A DNA stretch of 5,376 nucleotides, taken from positions 1-5,376 of the forward strand of contig JAITWN010000141.1 of assembly GCA_031285245.1 (NCBI GenBank), written 5' to 3'. Below, one piece after another: positions 1-5,376 of the stretch. Positions within the stretch are counted from its first letter, which is position 1. Each line of letters starts with the position of its first letter. The DNA comes from Chromatiales bacterium (GTDB lineage: Bacteria; Pseudomonadota; Gammaproteobacteria; SZUA-140). The notes below the pieces were generated by a model, which saw only the letters and a list, made by a program, of their open reading frames with translations, had not been told where the DNA came from and did not search any database. The translations under genes were made by a program, and so were the position numbers.

Positions 1-233
1 TCGACCAGGGCTTTATCTTCATCGCGCCCCTTGTACAAGCCTTCGCCGACATGCTCTTCGAGCTCGGACTTCGCCCAGGTGATCATCGTGTCGATAGCTT
101 CTATCGCCACTTCAGCCGAGCTTGCTTCACGATATGACGGGGGCGGACCATCACCATCGGCGAGCGCGACACTCATGGGCGCTGCCAGCACGATACCGAG
201 CAAACCCGACAACCATATGCCTTTACACTTCAT
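1..233 (-). CDS. Small secreted protein of unknown function, N-terminal part only
   Basis: The gene runs off the left edge; 77 codons are visible. I do not recognise the family. The N-terminus is a clear Sec signal peptide: Lys2 and Lys4, then a hydrophobic stretch (IWLSGLLGIVLAAP), then a small-residue AxA-type site (VALA, residues 22-25) with probable cleavage before Asp26. There is no lipobox, so the product is probably periplasmic or exported. The mature part begins with an acidic, proline-rich stretch (DGDGPPPS) followed by a probable amphipathic helical segment rich in Glu, Asp, Lys and Ala (about residues 37-77). The start at 231-233 is preferred because AGGAG lies 9 bases upstream. 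It is the fourth gene of the mac efflux operon, 12 bases after the outer-membrane gene, so it is probably co-transcribed and may be cargo or an accessory of the pump. That role is inferred from position only. Confidence 0.8.
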   Translation of the reverse strand, partial: MKCKGIWLSGLLGIVLAAPMSVALADGDGPPPSYREASSAEVAIEAIDTMITWAKSELEEHVGEGLYKGRDEDKALV

Positions 234-242
234 GCTGCATGT

Positions 243-247
243 CTCCT
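243..247 (-). promoter_or_regulatory. Shine-Dalgarno AGGAG for the fourth gene, overlapping the preceding stop codon
   Basis: On the minus strand the TAG stop of the efflux lipoprotein gene (248-246) runs directly into AGGAG, sharing two bases with it. The spacing to the ATG at 233-231 is 9 bases. Another ATG at 240-238 lies only 2 bases after AGGAG and opens a 5-codon frame ending in TAA, so the SD decides for the downstream ATG. A ribosome finishing the upstream gene would cover this site, which favours termination-reinitiation coupling. Confidence 0.7.
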
Positions 248-1685
248 ATGAATTCAATTCGCTGTCGCTGTCACTATCTCTGGCGCTCTCGCTCCAACCA
301 CCACCGAGCGCGCGATAGAGCTCCACTACAGCCTGCAAACGCAATACGTGCAACTGAGCTTCCTGGTCCCGCGCCTGATAAAGCGTGCGCTGCGCATCGA
401 GCACGGTCAGCAGATCAGTAGCGCCCGCCTGATAACGCACCTTTGCAAGCTCAAGCGCGATTTCGGCCTGCTGGCGTGCCTCAAACTGCCAGCGCGCGCG
501 CTTTTCGAGCGCATCGAGATTACTAATCACGACATCGACATCCGAAAGCGCAGCGAGAATAGCGCTGCGATAGTTCAGCAGCAACTCTTCATGGCGCGCC
601 TTCGCCACATCGCGCGCCGCAGCAAGCCGGCCCGCATTGAAAATCGGCATCGTCAGCGCAGCAGCAATGCTGTATGCCGGGTCCTGGCTGAACAGCGCCG
701 ACAGACTATCACCACGCGTTGCCAGTGAACCATTCAGCCGCAGGCTCGGAAACATCGCGGCGCGCGCGATGGCAATATCCGCCTGCGCGACGATGAGCTG
801 CATCTCGGCGCTGCGAATATCAGGCCGGCGCTGCAAGAGCTCAGATGGCAATCCGACCTCAGCCTGCGGCAGCAGCAAACCGTCAAGTCCCTGCGCCTGC
901 ACATCGAAACCCTGCGCCGGCACGCCGAGCAGCACCGCCAGCGTAGCGCGCGCTTCGCGCTCCTGTTGTTCGAGCACGGGCAAAGTGATGCGCTGCGTGG
1001 CAACGGCGGCGCGCTGCTGCGCGAGTTCAAGCGGTGATGCCGAGCCATAACGAGCACGGGCTTCCACCACCGCGAGCACATCTTCAGCCAGCTTGAGATT
1101 CTGCTGCGCGATGGCAAGGCGCTGGCGCAGCGACAACACTTGCAGATAGGAGTTCGCAACGCCGGCGGTGAGCGTCAGCGCGACCGTTGCGCGATTGAAC
1201 TCGCTCGCCTCCACCTGTGCCCGCGCCGCCGTGCGATCGGCATGATTACGTCCCCACAGATCGACTTCGTAGGATGCGCCGAGCGACAACGCAAAACTGT
1301 TACTACCACTTGCGCTAATCACGCCTTGGCGCGCGGCATCAGCGCCAAGATCAAGCTGCGGATACAGCGTAGCGCCGACGATTTTCGCCTGCGCGCGCGC
1401 CTGCAAGATGCGCTGATAGGCAGCACCGAGATCAGGATTACTGACGCGCGCACGCATAATGAGGCGATCGAGCTCCGCGCTACCAAAGCTTCGCCACCAA
1501 TCCGCTGCTGGCCAGGCTACGGTATTGACCGCACTTTGTTCACCAGCCATCGACCAGGCCGCAGGTGTTTCAACGCCAGACTGCGGCGGCAAAGGTTTGA
1601 AACTTGCGCAGCCTGTCGCCAGCACCGCGAGCGCAATTACCGTGCTGCGAGGAAACATGCGCTGTTTGAACGTGGACAAAGTCAT
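246..1685 (-). CDS. Outer-membrane efflux lipoprotein, OprM/NodT family (TolC-like exit duct)
   Basis: This 479-residue protein is the outer-membrane channel of a tripartite pump; the trimer spans the outer membrane and meets the MacA adaptor in the periplasm. The N-terminus has basic residues, a hydrophobic core and a lipobox-like LATGC with the acylated Cys at residue 26. Family landmarks follow in order: WWRSFGSAELDRLI (63-76), YEVDLWGR (139-146), GLPSELLQRRPDIRSAE (278-294), MFPSLRL (311-317), PIFNAGR (347-353), YQAGATDLLTVLDAQRTLYQAR (418-439, second internal repeat) and ELYRALGGGW (455-464). Length is normal for OprM-type proteins. The ATG at 1685-1683 lies 10 bases after the macB stop with only a poor SD, so coupling to macB is likely. 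An ATG at 1658-1656 (470 residues, Cys17) is also possible. Oddities: Ala instead of Leu/Val at lipobox position -3, and an acidic Ser/Asp tail (residues 465-479) beyond the usual end. Confidence 0.95.
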   Translation of the reverse strand: MTLSTFKQRMFPRSTVIALAVLATGCASFKPLPPQSGVETPAAWSMAGEQSAVNTVAWPAADWWRSFGSAELDRLIMRARVSNPDLGAAYQRILQARAQAKIVGATLYPQLDLGADAARQGVISASGSNSFALSLGASYEVDLWGRNHADRTAARAQVEASEFNRATVALTLTAGVANSYLQVLSLRQRLAIAQQNLKLAEDVLAVVEARARYGSASPLELAQQRAAVATQRITLPVLEQQEREARATLAVLLGVPAQGFDVQAQGLDGLLLPQAEVGLPSELLQRRPDIRSAEMQLIVAQADIAIARAAMFPSLRLNGSLATRGDSLSALFSQDPAYSIAAALTMPIFNAGRLAAARDVAKARHEELLLNYRSAILAALSDVDVVISNLDALEKRARWQFEARQQAEIALELAKVRYQAGATDLLTVLDAQRTLYQARDQEAQLHVLRLQAVVELYRALGGGWSESARDSDSDSELNS

Positions 1686-1695
1686 GGAATCGAAA

Positions 1696-3669
1696 TCACT
1701 CACTAGCAAGAGCAACCACAGGATCGAGACGAGCCGCTTTGCGCGCCGGCATGTATCCGAAGATCAAACCAGTGGCGAAAGCGCAGCCGAATGCGAGCAG
1801 AACCGGTCCCGGCGTGAACGCAATAGCAGTTCCCCAGACTGACAGTGCCGCTGCGGTGAGCAGACCACCGATCACGCCGATCACACCACCTATCGCTGAC
1901 ACCACCATGGCTTCGGTTAGAAACTGCTGCATGATGTTGCGCTGACGCGCTCCGGTCGCCATACGGATACCAATCTCGCGCGTACGTTCAGTGACGTTCA
2001 CCAACATGATGTTCATCACGCCGATGCCGCCAACCAACAGTGAGATCGCCGCGATCGAACCCAGCAATACGGTGAGCGTATTCTGAGTTTCGGACGCGGT
2101 TGCGATGAGCGACGCCTGATTACGAATATTGAAATCGATAGTGCGGTGACGCGCGGCGAGCAGCGTTTCGACTTGCTCTTGAGTGTCTCCTATCTGATTA
2201 ACATCTTCGACCGCGACCGTGATGGTACGCAGATACTTTTGCCCAAGTAGACGCATGCCGCCGGTGGTATAGGGCATGAACACGACATCATCCTGATCCG
2301 TGCCAAATGGCGAAGCGCCACGTACTTCCATGATGCCGATGACCTGGAACATCACGTTTTTGATCATGACGTAATGCCCAACTGCATCACCACCCGGGAA
2401 GAGACTGTCCGCAACCGTGCGCCCGAGCACGACGACAGTGGCGTAACTGATCACATCATCGCTGGAGAAAAAATGGCCAACCGATGCTCGCCAGTTGCGC
2501 GCCTGAGGAAAGTCCGCGCCGGTACCGGTCATCTGAGTCTGCACATCGAAACTGCCAAAGCGCACGGTAACGCGCCCTTCAAGCTCTGGCACTGCTGCGA
2601 GCACGTTCGGCATTTCGGCAATGGCTTCGGCATCTGCCGGCATCAGCGTTGCGATCGTATCGCCGCGCCCCCGAATATTAGGCGCGCCAGAACGCACGAT
2701 GAGCAGATTGGTACCCATCGCGCTGATGCGATCGAGCACCTGCTGTTTGGCACCGTTGCCAACCGCGAGCATCGCGATTACCGAACCAACGCCGATGACG
2801 ATGCCAAGCAGCGTGAGCACGGTACGAAAGAAATTGGCACGCAGCGCGCGAATAGCCGTTCGCGCCGCCTCCTGCGCATCGTCGATCACCGAGGTCACTA
2901 CCTCATTACCGAGCCCCGGCGCCATCGCCCCCGTGAGCGGCACATTTACATCGCCGTTATCCGCAACGACCAGCCCATCGCGAATTTCGATCAAACGATG
3001 CGCGTGCAGCGCAACCTCTTTGTCGTGCGTGATGAGGATGACGGTGTGACCTAGCTCGGCAAGCTCTTTGAGCAGCGCTAGCACTTCGCGCCCGCTGCGG
3101 CTGTCGAGCGCGCCAGTTGGTTCGTCGGCAAGAATGATGCGACCGCCATTCATGAGCGCGCGCGCGATCGACACGCGCTGCTGCTGTCCACCGGAAAGCT
3201 GACTGGGACGATGATCGAAGCGCTCGCCGAGCCCGAGTCTGCGCAGTAATTCCTCAGCGCGGGCGCGCCGCTCATGCGCGGGCATGCCAAGGTAGGTCGC
3301 AGGCATTTCCACGTTTTCAACCGCGCTCGAGCCTGCGATCAGGTTGTAGCTCTGAAAAACGAAACCGAATGCTTCACGGCGCAGACGCGCAAGTTCATCC
3401 GGCCCCATGGCCGACACATCCTGCCCCATGAAACGATAATGTCCCGTGCTCGGACGATCGAGGCAGCCGAGGATATTCATCAGCGTCGACTTACCTGAAC
3501 CCGAAGCGCCCATCAGCGCCACGAATTCACCGGGATAGATCTTGAGGGAAACACCGTGCAGCACTTGCACCGTAAGCTCGCCGTTTTGAAAGCTCTTGGT
3601 GACGCCAGTGAGCTCAATGAGCGGCGCAGCGGCCTGCGCCTGCGATGAAGCAGCTTTGGACGCGCTCAT
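1696..3669 (-). CDS. macB: MacB-type ABC transporter: fused ATPase and permease
   Basis: This 657-residue inner-membrane protein dimerises and uses cytoplasmic ATP hydrolysis to drive periplasmic substrates (macrolides, lipopeptides, peptides or toxins in known MacB pumps) out through MacA and the outer-membrane duct. The nucleotide-binding domain (about 16-235) has Walker A GASGSGKS (54-61), Q-loop Gln106, signature LSGGQQQR (158-165), Walker B IILADEP with catalytic Glu183, D-loop ALDS and H-loop His215; all key residues are intact. The membrane part has the MacB layout: TM1 about 283-303, a large periplasmic domain about 304-533, TM2 about 535-557, TM3 about 586-610 and TM4 about 616-639, ending in the conserved GYMPARKAARLDPVVALASE. 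E. coli MacB is 648 residues, so the length is normal. Its ATG overlaps the macA stop (ATGA). No convincing SD precedes it, so translation is probably coupled to macA. LolCDE-like systems are excluded because ATPase and permease are fused. Confidence 0.96.
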   Translation of the reverse strand: MSASKAASSQAQAAAPLIELTGVTKSFQNGELTVQVLHGVSLKIYPGEFVALMGASGSGKSTLMNILGCLDRPSTGHYRFMGQDVSAMGPDELARLRREAFGFVFQSYNLIAGSSAVENVEMPATYLGMPAHERRARAEELLRRLGLGERFDHRPSQLSGGQQQRVSIARALMNGGRIILADEPTGALDSRSGREVLALLKELAELGHTVILITHDKEVALHAHRLIEIRDGLVVADNGDVNVPLTGAMAPGLGNEVVTSVIDDAQEAARTAIRALRANFFRTVLTLLGIVIGVGSVIAMLAVGNGAKQQVLDRISAMGTNLLIVRSGAPNIRGRGDTIATLMPADAEAIAEMPNVLAAVPELEGRVTVRFGSFDVQTQMTGTGADFPQARNWRASVGHFFSSDDVISYATVVVLGRTVADSLFPGGDAVGHYVMIKNVMFQVIGIMEVRGASPFGTDQDDVVFMPYTTGGMRLLGQKYLRTITVAVEDVNQIGDTQEQVETLLAARHRTIDFNIRNQASLIATASETQNTLTVLLGSIAAISLLVGGIGVMNIMLVNVTERTREIGIRMATGARQRNIMQQFLTEAMVVSAIGGVIGVIGGLLTAAALSVWGTAIAFTPGPVLLAFGCAFATGLIFGYMPARKAARLDPVVALASE

Positions 3670-4964
3670 ATGCGCGGCGGCATCCGCGGCGCACCGCTCG
3701 CTGCAGCGCGTTCCGCCTCGGGACGACGCTGGCCGACCACCACTTCCTCACCTTCCTGCAAACCGGACAATATCTGCGCCGAAACGCGATTGGTCACGCC
3801 GACTTCGACATGACGTGTTTCGGTGCGCCCCTTATCGATAATCACGTTGACCGTGGCCGCCCGCTTGACAGAGATACCTTCAGGACGCAGCCCGTGCCGC
3901 TCACCCTGCTGGCGCTGCCCACGCTCTCCCCGGCCCGCAGCAGTGTTGGCAGCAGCATCACTGCCAGAGTTCTCACTCGATGGGCGTTGACGCCGCGCAA
4001 CTTCTCCACTCGCCTGGGGCTCGGCGCTGGCAATCGCCGTCATCGGCACGATAAGCGCATCGCGCGCCGCAGCGAGCACAAAGAAAACCTGCGCGGTCAT
4101 CTGCGTCATTAATTTCCGCTCGGGATTGGGCACATCAAACAGCGCGTCATAGAGCACGACATTGTTCAGAACTTCAGGCGTCGGGCGGATCTGGCGCAAC
4201 TTGCCATAGAAACGCTCACCGCGATTACCAAGCGTAGTGAAATAAACATCCATACCGACGCGCAGCTTGCTGACATCCGCCTCAGAAACCTGCGCCTGCA
4301 CGGTCATGACGGAGAGATCGGCGATGGTCAACACAATCGGTGCCTGCTGATTGGCGTTCAGCGTCTGCCCCTGACGCGCAGTCAACGACACCACGGTGCC
4401 TGACATCGGCGCATAGATCTTGGTGTAACCAAGATTGGCCCCATCGCCTTTGAGCGACGATTCGGTCTGTTGAATCTGCGCTTCGATCGCTTCGATCTGC
4501 GCCTTGACCGAAGCGAGGTTTGCCTGCGCGGATTGCACCGCCTCATCTGTGGTCGCTTTCTGCGCCATAAGATTGTGCTGACGGGTATCCTGTTGCTCGG
4601 CGAGAACAAGCTGAGCATGACGCTCTTGCAGCTGGGCGCGCTGATTGCGCAGTTGCGCGCGACTCGCATCGACACGCGCGAGATAAACCGTTGGATCGAT
4701 CTCAGCCAGCAGATCGCCTTTTTTCACGCTATCGCCGATGTCGACGTGCAACTTCATGAGCTGGCCCGACACCTGTGTACCGACATCCACATAGTCTCGC
4801 GGCTGTAAGATACCGCTCGCCGTGACCACATCTTCAATATCGCCGCGCGTCACTGCAGTAACCATCACATCGTTGCCGCCGCTCTTCGGCCAGAGCTGAT
4901 ATACCGCCAGCCCAATCAACGCCAGAACAGCAACAACGATCAATGCAAATTTGAAACGTCTCAT
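3666..4964 (-). CDS. macA: MacA-type periplasmic adaptor (membrane fusion protein)
   Basis: This 432-residue adaptor bridges MacB and the outer-membrane channel and in known systems stimulates MacB ATPase. Visible parts: a short cytoplasmic RRFK and one N-terminal membrane anchor (about 6-24); the first lipoyl half (about 56-90); a helical hairpin rich in Gln, Ala and Glu (about 93-172); the second lipoyl half, including IYAPMSGTV and the QGQTLNANQQAP loop (198-209), which resembles the gating loop of E. coli MacA; a beta-barrel (about 218-300, with QVSEADVSKL and PTPEVLNN); and a membrane-proximal domain ending in GLQEGEEVVVGQ (401-412). It is about 60 residues longer than E. coli MacA (371). 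Most of the excess is a Ser/Arg/Gln/Gly/Ala-rich, probably disordered insert at about 313-366, and the rest is a basic, Pro-rich C-terminal tail. The ATG has GGAA 6 bases upstream (4974-4971). It is the first gene of the operon and overlaps macB by 4 bases. Confidence 0.95.
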   Translation of the reverse strand: MRRFKFALIVVAVLALIGLAVYQLWPKSGGNDVMVTAVTRGDIEDVVTASGILQPRDYVDVGTQVSGQLMKLHVDIGDSVKKGDLLAEIDPTVYLARVDASRAQLRNQRAQLQERHAQLVLAEQQDTRQHNLMAQKATTDEAVQSAQANLASVKAQIEAIEAQIQQTESSLKGDGANLGYTKIYAPMSGTVVSLTARQGQTLNANQQAPIVLTIADLSVMTVQAQVSEADVSKLRVGMDVYFTTLGNRGERFYGKLRQIRPTPEVLNNVVLYDALFDVPNPERKLMTQMTAQVFFVLAAARDALIVPMTAIASAEPQASGEVARRQRPSSENSGSDAAANTAAGRGERGQRQQGERHGLRPEGISVKRAATVNVIIDKGRTETRHVEVGVTNRVSAQILSGLQEGEEVVVGQRRPEAERAAASGAPRMPPRI

Positions 4965-4997
4965 GAAAATTTCCGAGAGGGAGCACGCGACCGTGCC

Positions 4998-5026
4998 ACT
5001 CTAAACAGCGCTGCTACAACGATCAA
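4998..5026 (-). promoter_or_regulatory. Candidate sigma70 promoter of the mac operon
   Basis: On the minus strand TTGATC (5026-5021, 4 of 6 to the -35 consensus) is followed after 17 bases by TAGAGT (5003-4998, 4 of 6 to the -10 consensus). Transcription would start near 4991, leaving a leader of about 26 bases before the macA ATG. Each box alone is weak. The support comes from the ideal spacing and the fit to the gene start. A weak core would agree with dependence on an activator bound just upstream. Confidence 0.4.
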
Positions 5027-5031
5027 TCCGT

Positions 5032-5046
5032 TTTACACAGCTTTAC
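5032..5046 (-). promoter_or_regulatory. CpxR-box-like direct repeat GTAAA-N5-GTAAA
   Basis: The minus strand reads GTAAAGCTGTGTAAA, an exact match to the published CpxR pattern GTAAA-N5-GTAAA. The half-sites are 10 bases apart, so they lie on the same helix face, as is usual for OmpR-family response regulators. The site ends 5 bases upstream of the candidate mac -35 and is centred near -48 from the predicted start, a typical activator position. CpxR or a related OmpR-type regulator is inferred; no regulator gene is in the window. Confidence 0.45.
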
Positions 5047-5057
5047 ATTCACTCGGC

Positions 5058-5073
5058 TGCAGATCTGTCTGCA
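5058..5073. repeat. 16-bp palindrome in the divergent promoter region, possible operator
   Basis: TGCAGA and TCTGCA form a perfect 6-bp inverted repeat around the four bases TCTG. It lies between the CpxR-like repeat and the -35 of the tRNA promoter (9 bases before it). It could be a dimeric repressor or activator site for either direction. With only 6 bp per arm, chance is possible, and no regulator family is recognised. Confidence 0.3.
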
Positions 5074-5081
5074 TATAAGCA

Positions 5082-5110
5082 TTGCAAACGCTGATCATGT
5101 CCCGTATTAT
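5082..5110 (+). promoter_or_regulatory. sigma70 promoter of the initiator tRNA with GC-rich discriminator
   Basis: TTGCAA (5082-5087, 4 of 6) and TATTAT (5105-5110, 5 of 6) are separated by 17 bases. The predicted start is near 5117-5118, only about five bases before the mature tRNA, whose 5' end would then be made by RNase P. The bases after the -10 (CACGCGC) form a GC-rich discriminator, the known signature of rRNA and tRNA promoters under stringent (ppGpp) control. Stringent regulation is therefore expected, though inferred. Confidence 0.65.
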
Positions 5111-5122
5111 CACGCGCTCAAT

Positions 5123-5199
<77 letters not shown>

Positions 5200-5211
5200 C
5201 TTTTGGACTTG

Positions 5212-5233
5212 GAAGCCTTCGACGAGAGGCTTC
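5212..5233 (+). other. Hairpin in the tRNA trailer
   Basis: GAAGCCT (5212-5218) and AGGCTTC (5227-5233) form a perfect 7-bp stem with an 8-base loop, 12 bases after the tRNA CCA end. No T-run follows, so it is not itself a terminator. It may protect the precursor or mark a cleavage site for 3' processing. Its 3' arm can alternatively pair with 5239-5244 (see findings). Confidence 0.5.
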
Positions 5234-5239
5234 ACGGAG

Positions 5240-5264
5240 AAGCCCACCTTGTGTGGGCTTTTTT
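5240..5264 (+). terminator. Intrinsic terminator after the initiator tRNA
   Basis: AAGCCCAC (5240-5247) pairs perfectly with GTGGGCTT (5253-5260) across a 5-base loop, and the stem runs straight into TTTT (six T in a row counting the stem end). This is a strong textbook Rho-independent terminator about 40 bases after the tRNA. The opposite strand has no T-run, so it acts on plus-strand transcripts only. Confidence 0.85.
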
Positions 5265-5272
5265 ACAGCTTG

Positions 5273-5306
5273 CGCGCCGGTTCACAATGTTACGGGTTCC
5301 GGCGCG
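5273..5306. repeat. GC-rich 8-bp inverted repeat with an 18-base loop
   Basis: CGCGCCGG (5273-5280) and CCGGCGCG (5299-5306) are exact reverse complements. As RNA this is a strong stem with an open 18-base loop. It is not followed by T residues, so it is not a terminator. It lies between the two T-run hairpins and is probably part of a structured leader. Confidence 0.5.
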
Positions 5307-5324
5307 GATACGGTTGCAGACTTG

Positions 5325-5348
5325 AAGTGGGCGTTATGCCCATTTTTT
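5325..5348 (+). terminator. Second terminator-like hairpin, possible attenuator in a leader
   Basis: The core TGGGC (5328-5332) pairs with GCCCA (5338-5342) across GTTAT. A G-U and two A-T pairs extend it to 8 bp by using the first bases of the six-T run at 5343-5348. The core stem is short, so termination may be partial. Since SD-like sequences follow within 10-25 bases, it is better read as a leader attenuator than as a gene-end terminator. Confidence 0.55.
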
Positions 5349-5376
5349 GTTTCTGGAGCCAGCAGCAAGGCAATTC

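Larger units (their letters stand above)
5265..5376 (+). other. Non-coding stretch, probable leader of a plus-strand gene beyond the window
   Basis: No start codon with a usable frame is visible here. The stretch holds two hairpins (5273-5306 and 5325-5348), and GGAG at 5354-5357 followed by AAGG at 5368-5371, six bases before the window ends. A start codon just past 5376 would fit AAGG. In E. coli the initiator tRNA gene metY precedes rimP-nusA-infB; the same order here is a guess from synteny, not from sequence. Confidence 0.35.

Noticed and set aside
223..240. ATG at 240-238 as start of the fourth gene
   Set aside because: It is only 2 bases from AGGAG, in another frame, and reaches a stop after five codons. 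The ATG at 233-231 has proper spacing and yields a signal peptide.
31..318. Plus-strand open frame of 95 codons at the left end
   Set aside because: It is opposite the secreted-protein gene and the 3' end of the duct gene. Its Ser/Leu repeats are the complement of the Ser/Asp tail codons.
1686..1715. Upstream TTG start extending the efflux lipoprotein by 10 residues into macB
   Set aside because: The extension adds LLLVSDFDS in front of an already complete lipoprotein signal peptide and needs a rare start codon. The ATG at 1685-1683 fits better.
2374..3054. Long plus-strand open frame opposite macB (226 codons), and similar ones opposite macA, macB and the duct gene
   Set aside because: They lie antisense to genes with full conserved motifs, have no SD or family likeness, and are rich in Arg, Ala, His and Ser, as expected of shadow frames in GC-rich coding DNA.
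5071..5080. AT-rich GCATATAAGC as an alternative -10 for the mac operon
   Set aside because: No acceptable -35 was found at the right distance on the minus strand, and it would give a leader of about 100 bases. The closer pair at 4998-5026 fits better.

Overview
The window looks like chromosomal DNA from a moderately GC-rich proteobacterium, most likely a gammaproteobacterium. The evidence is a near-E. coli-like initiator tRNA, a MacAB-type efflux operon with an OprM/NodT-type outer-membrane partner, and a sigma70-like tRNA promoter with a GC-rich discriminator. The genus cannot be named from the sequence. No mobile element, CRISPR array or phage gene was seen.

Layout. Positions 1-4964 are a single minus-strand operon, read right to left: macA (4964-3666), macB (3669-1696), an outer-membrane efflux lipoprotein (1685-246), and the 5' part of a small secreted protein of unknown function (233 to beyond position 1). 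The junctions are tight: a 4-base ATGA overlap, a 10-base gap and a 12-base gap. This indicates one transcript with translational coupling. Positions 4965-5122 are a divergent regulatory region. It holds a candidate promoter for the mac operon, a perfect GTAAA-N5-GTAAA direct repeat (the CpxR-box pattern), a 16-bp palindrome, and a good promoter for the tRNA. Positions 5123-5199 are an initiator tRNA-Met on the plus strand. Positions 5200-5376 contain four hairpins, two of them followed by T-runs. The stretch looks like a tRNA trailer and terminator followed by the leader of a plus-strand gene that starts outside the window. By analogy with metY in E. coli this could be rimP-nusA-infB, but that is inference.

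How the genes work together. MacB is an inner-membrane ABC transporter that hydrolyses ATP in the cytoplasm and uses its periplasmic domain as a mechanical pump. MacA is the membrane-anchored periplasmic adaptor, and the third gene encodes the outer-membrane exit duct. The operon therefore carries a complete tripartite pump with its own duct, unlike E. coli, where MacAB borrows TolC. The fourth, exported protein is the real unknown: it may be a cargo, accessory or envelope-stress protein. A CpxR-like box just upstream of the operon's candidate -35 would fit induction by envelope stress.

Most of the window is well-understood biology. The parts that deserve a second look are the fourth gene, the regulatory region, the unusual 1-72 mismatch of the tRNA, and the mutually exclusive hairpins behind it.
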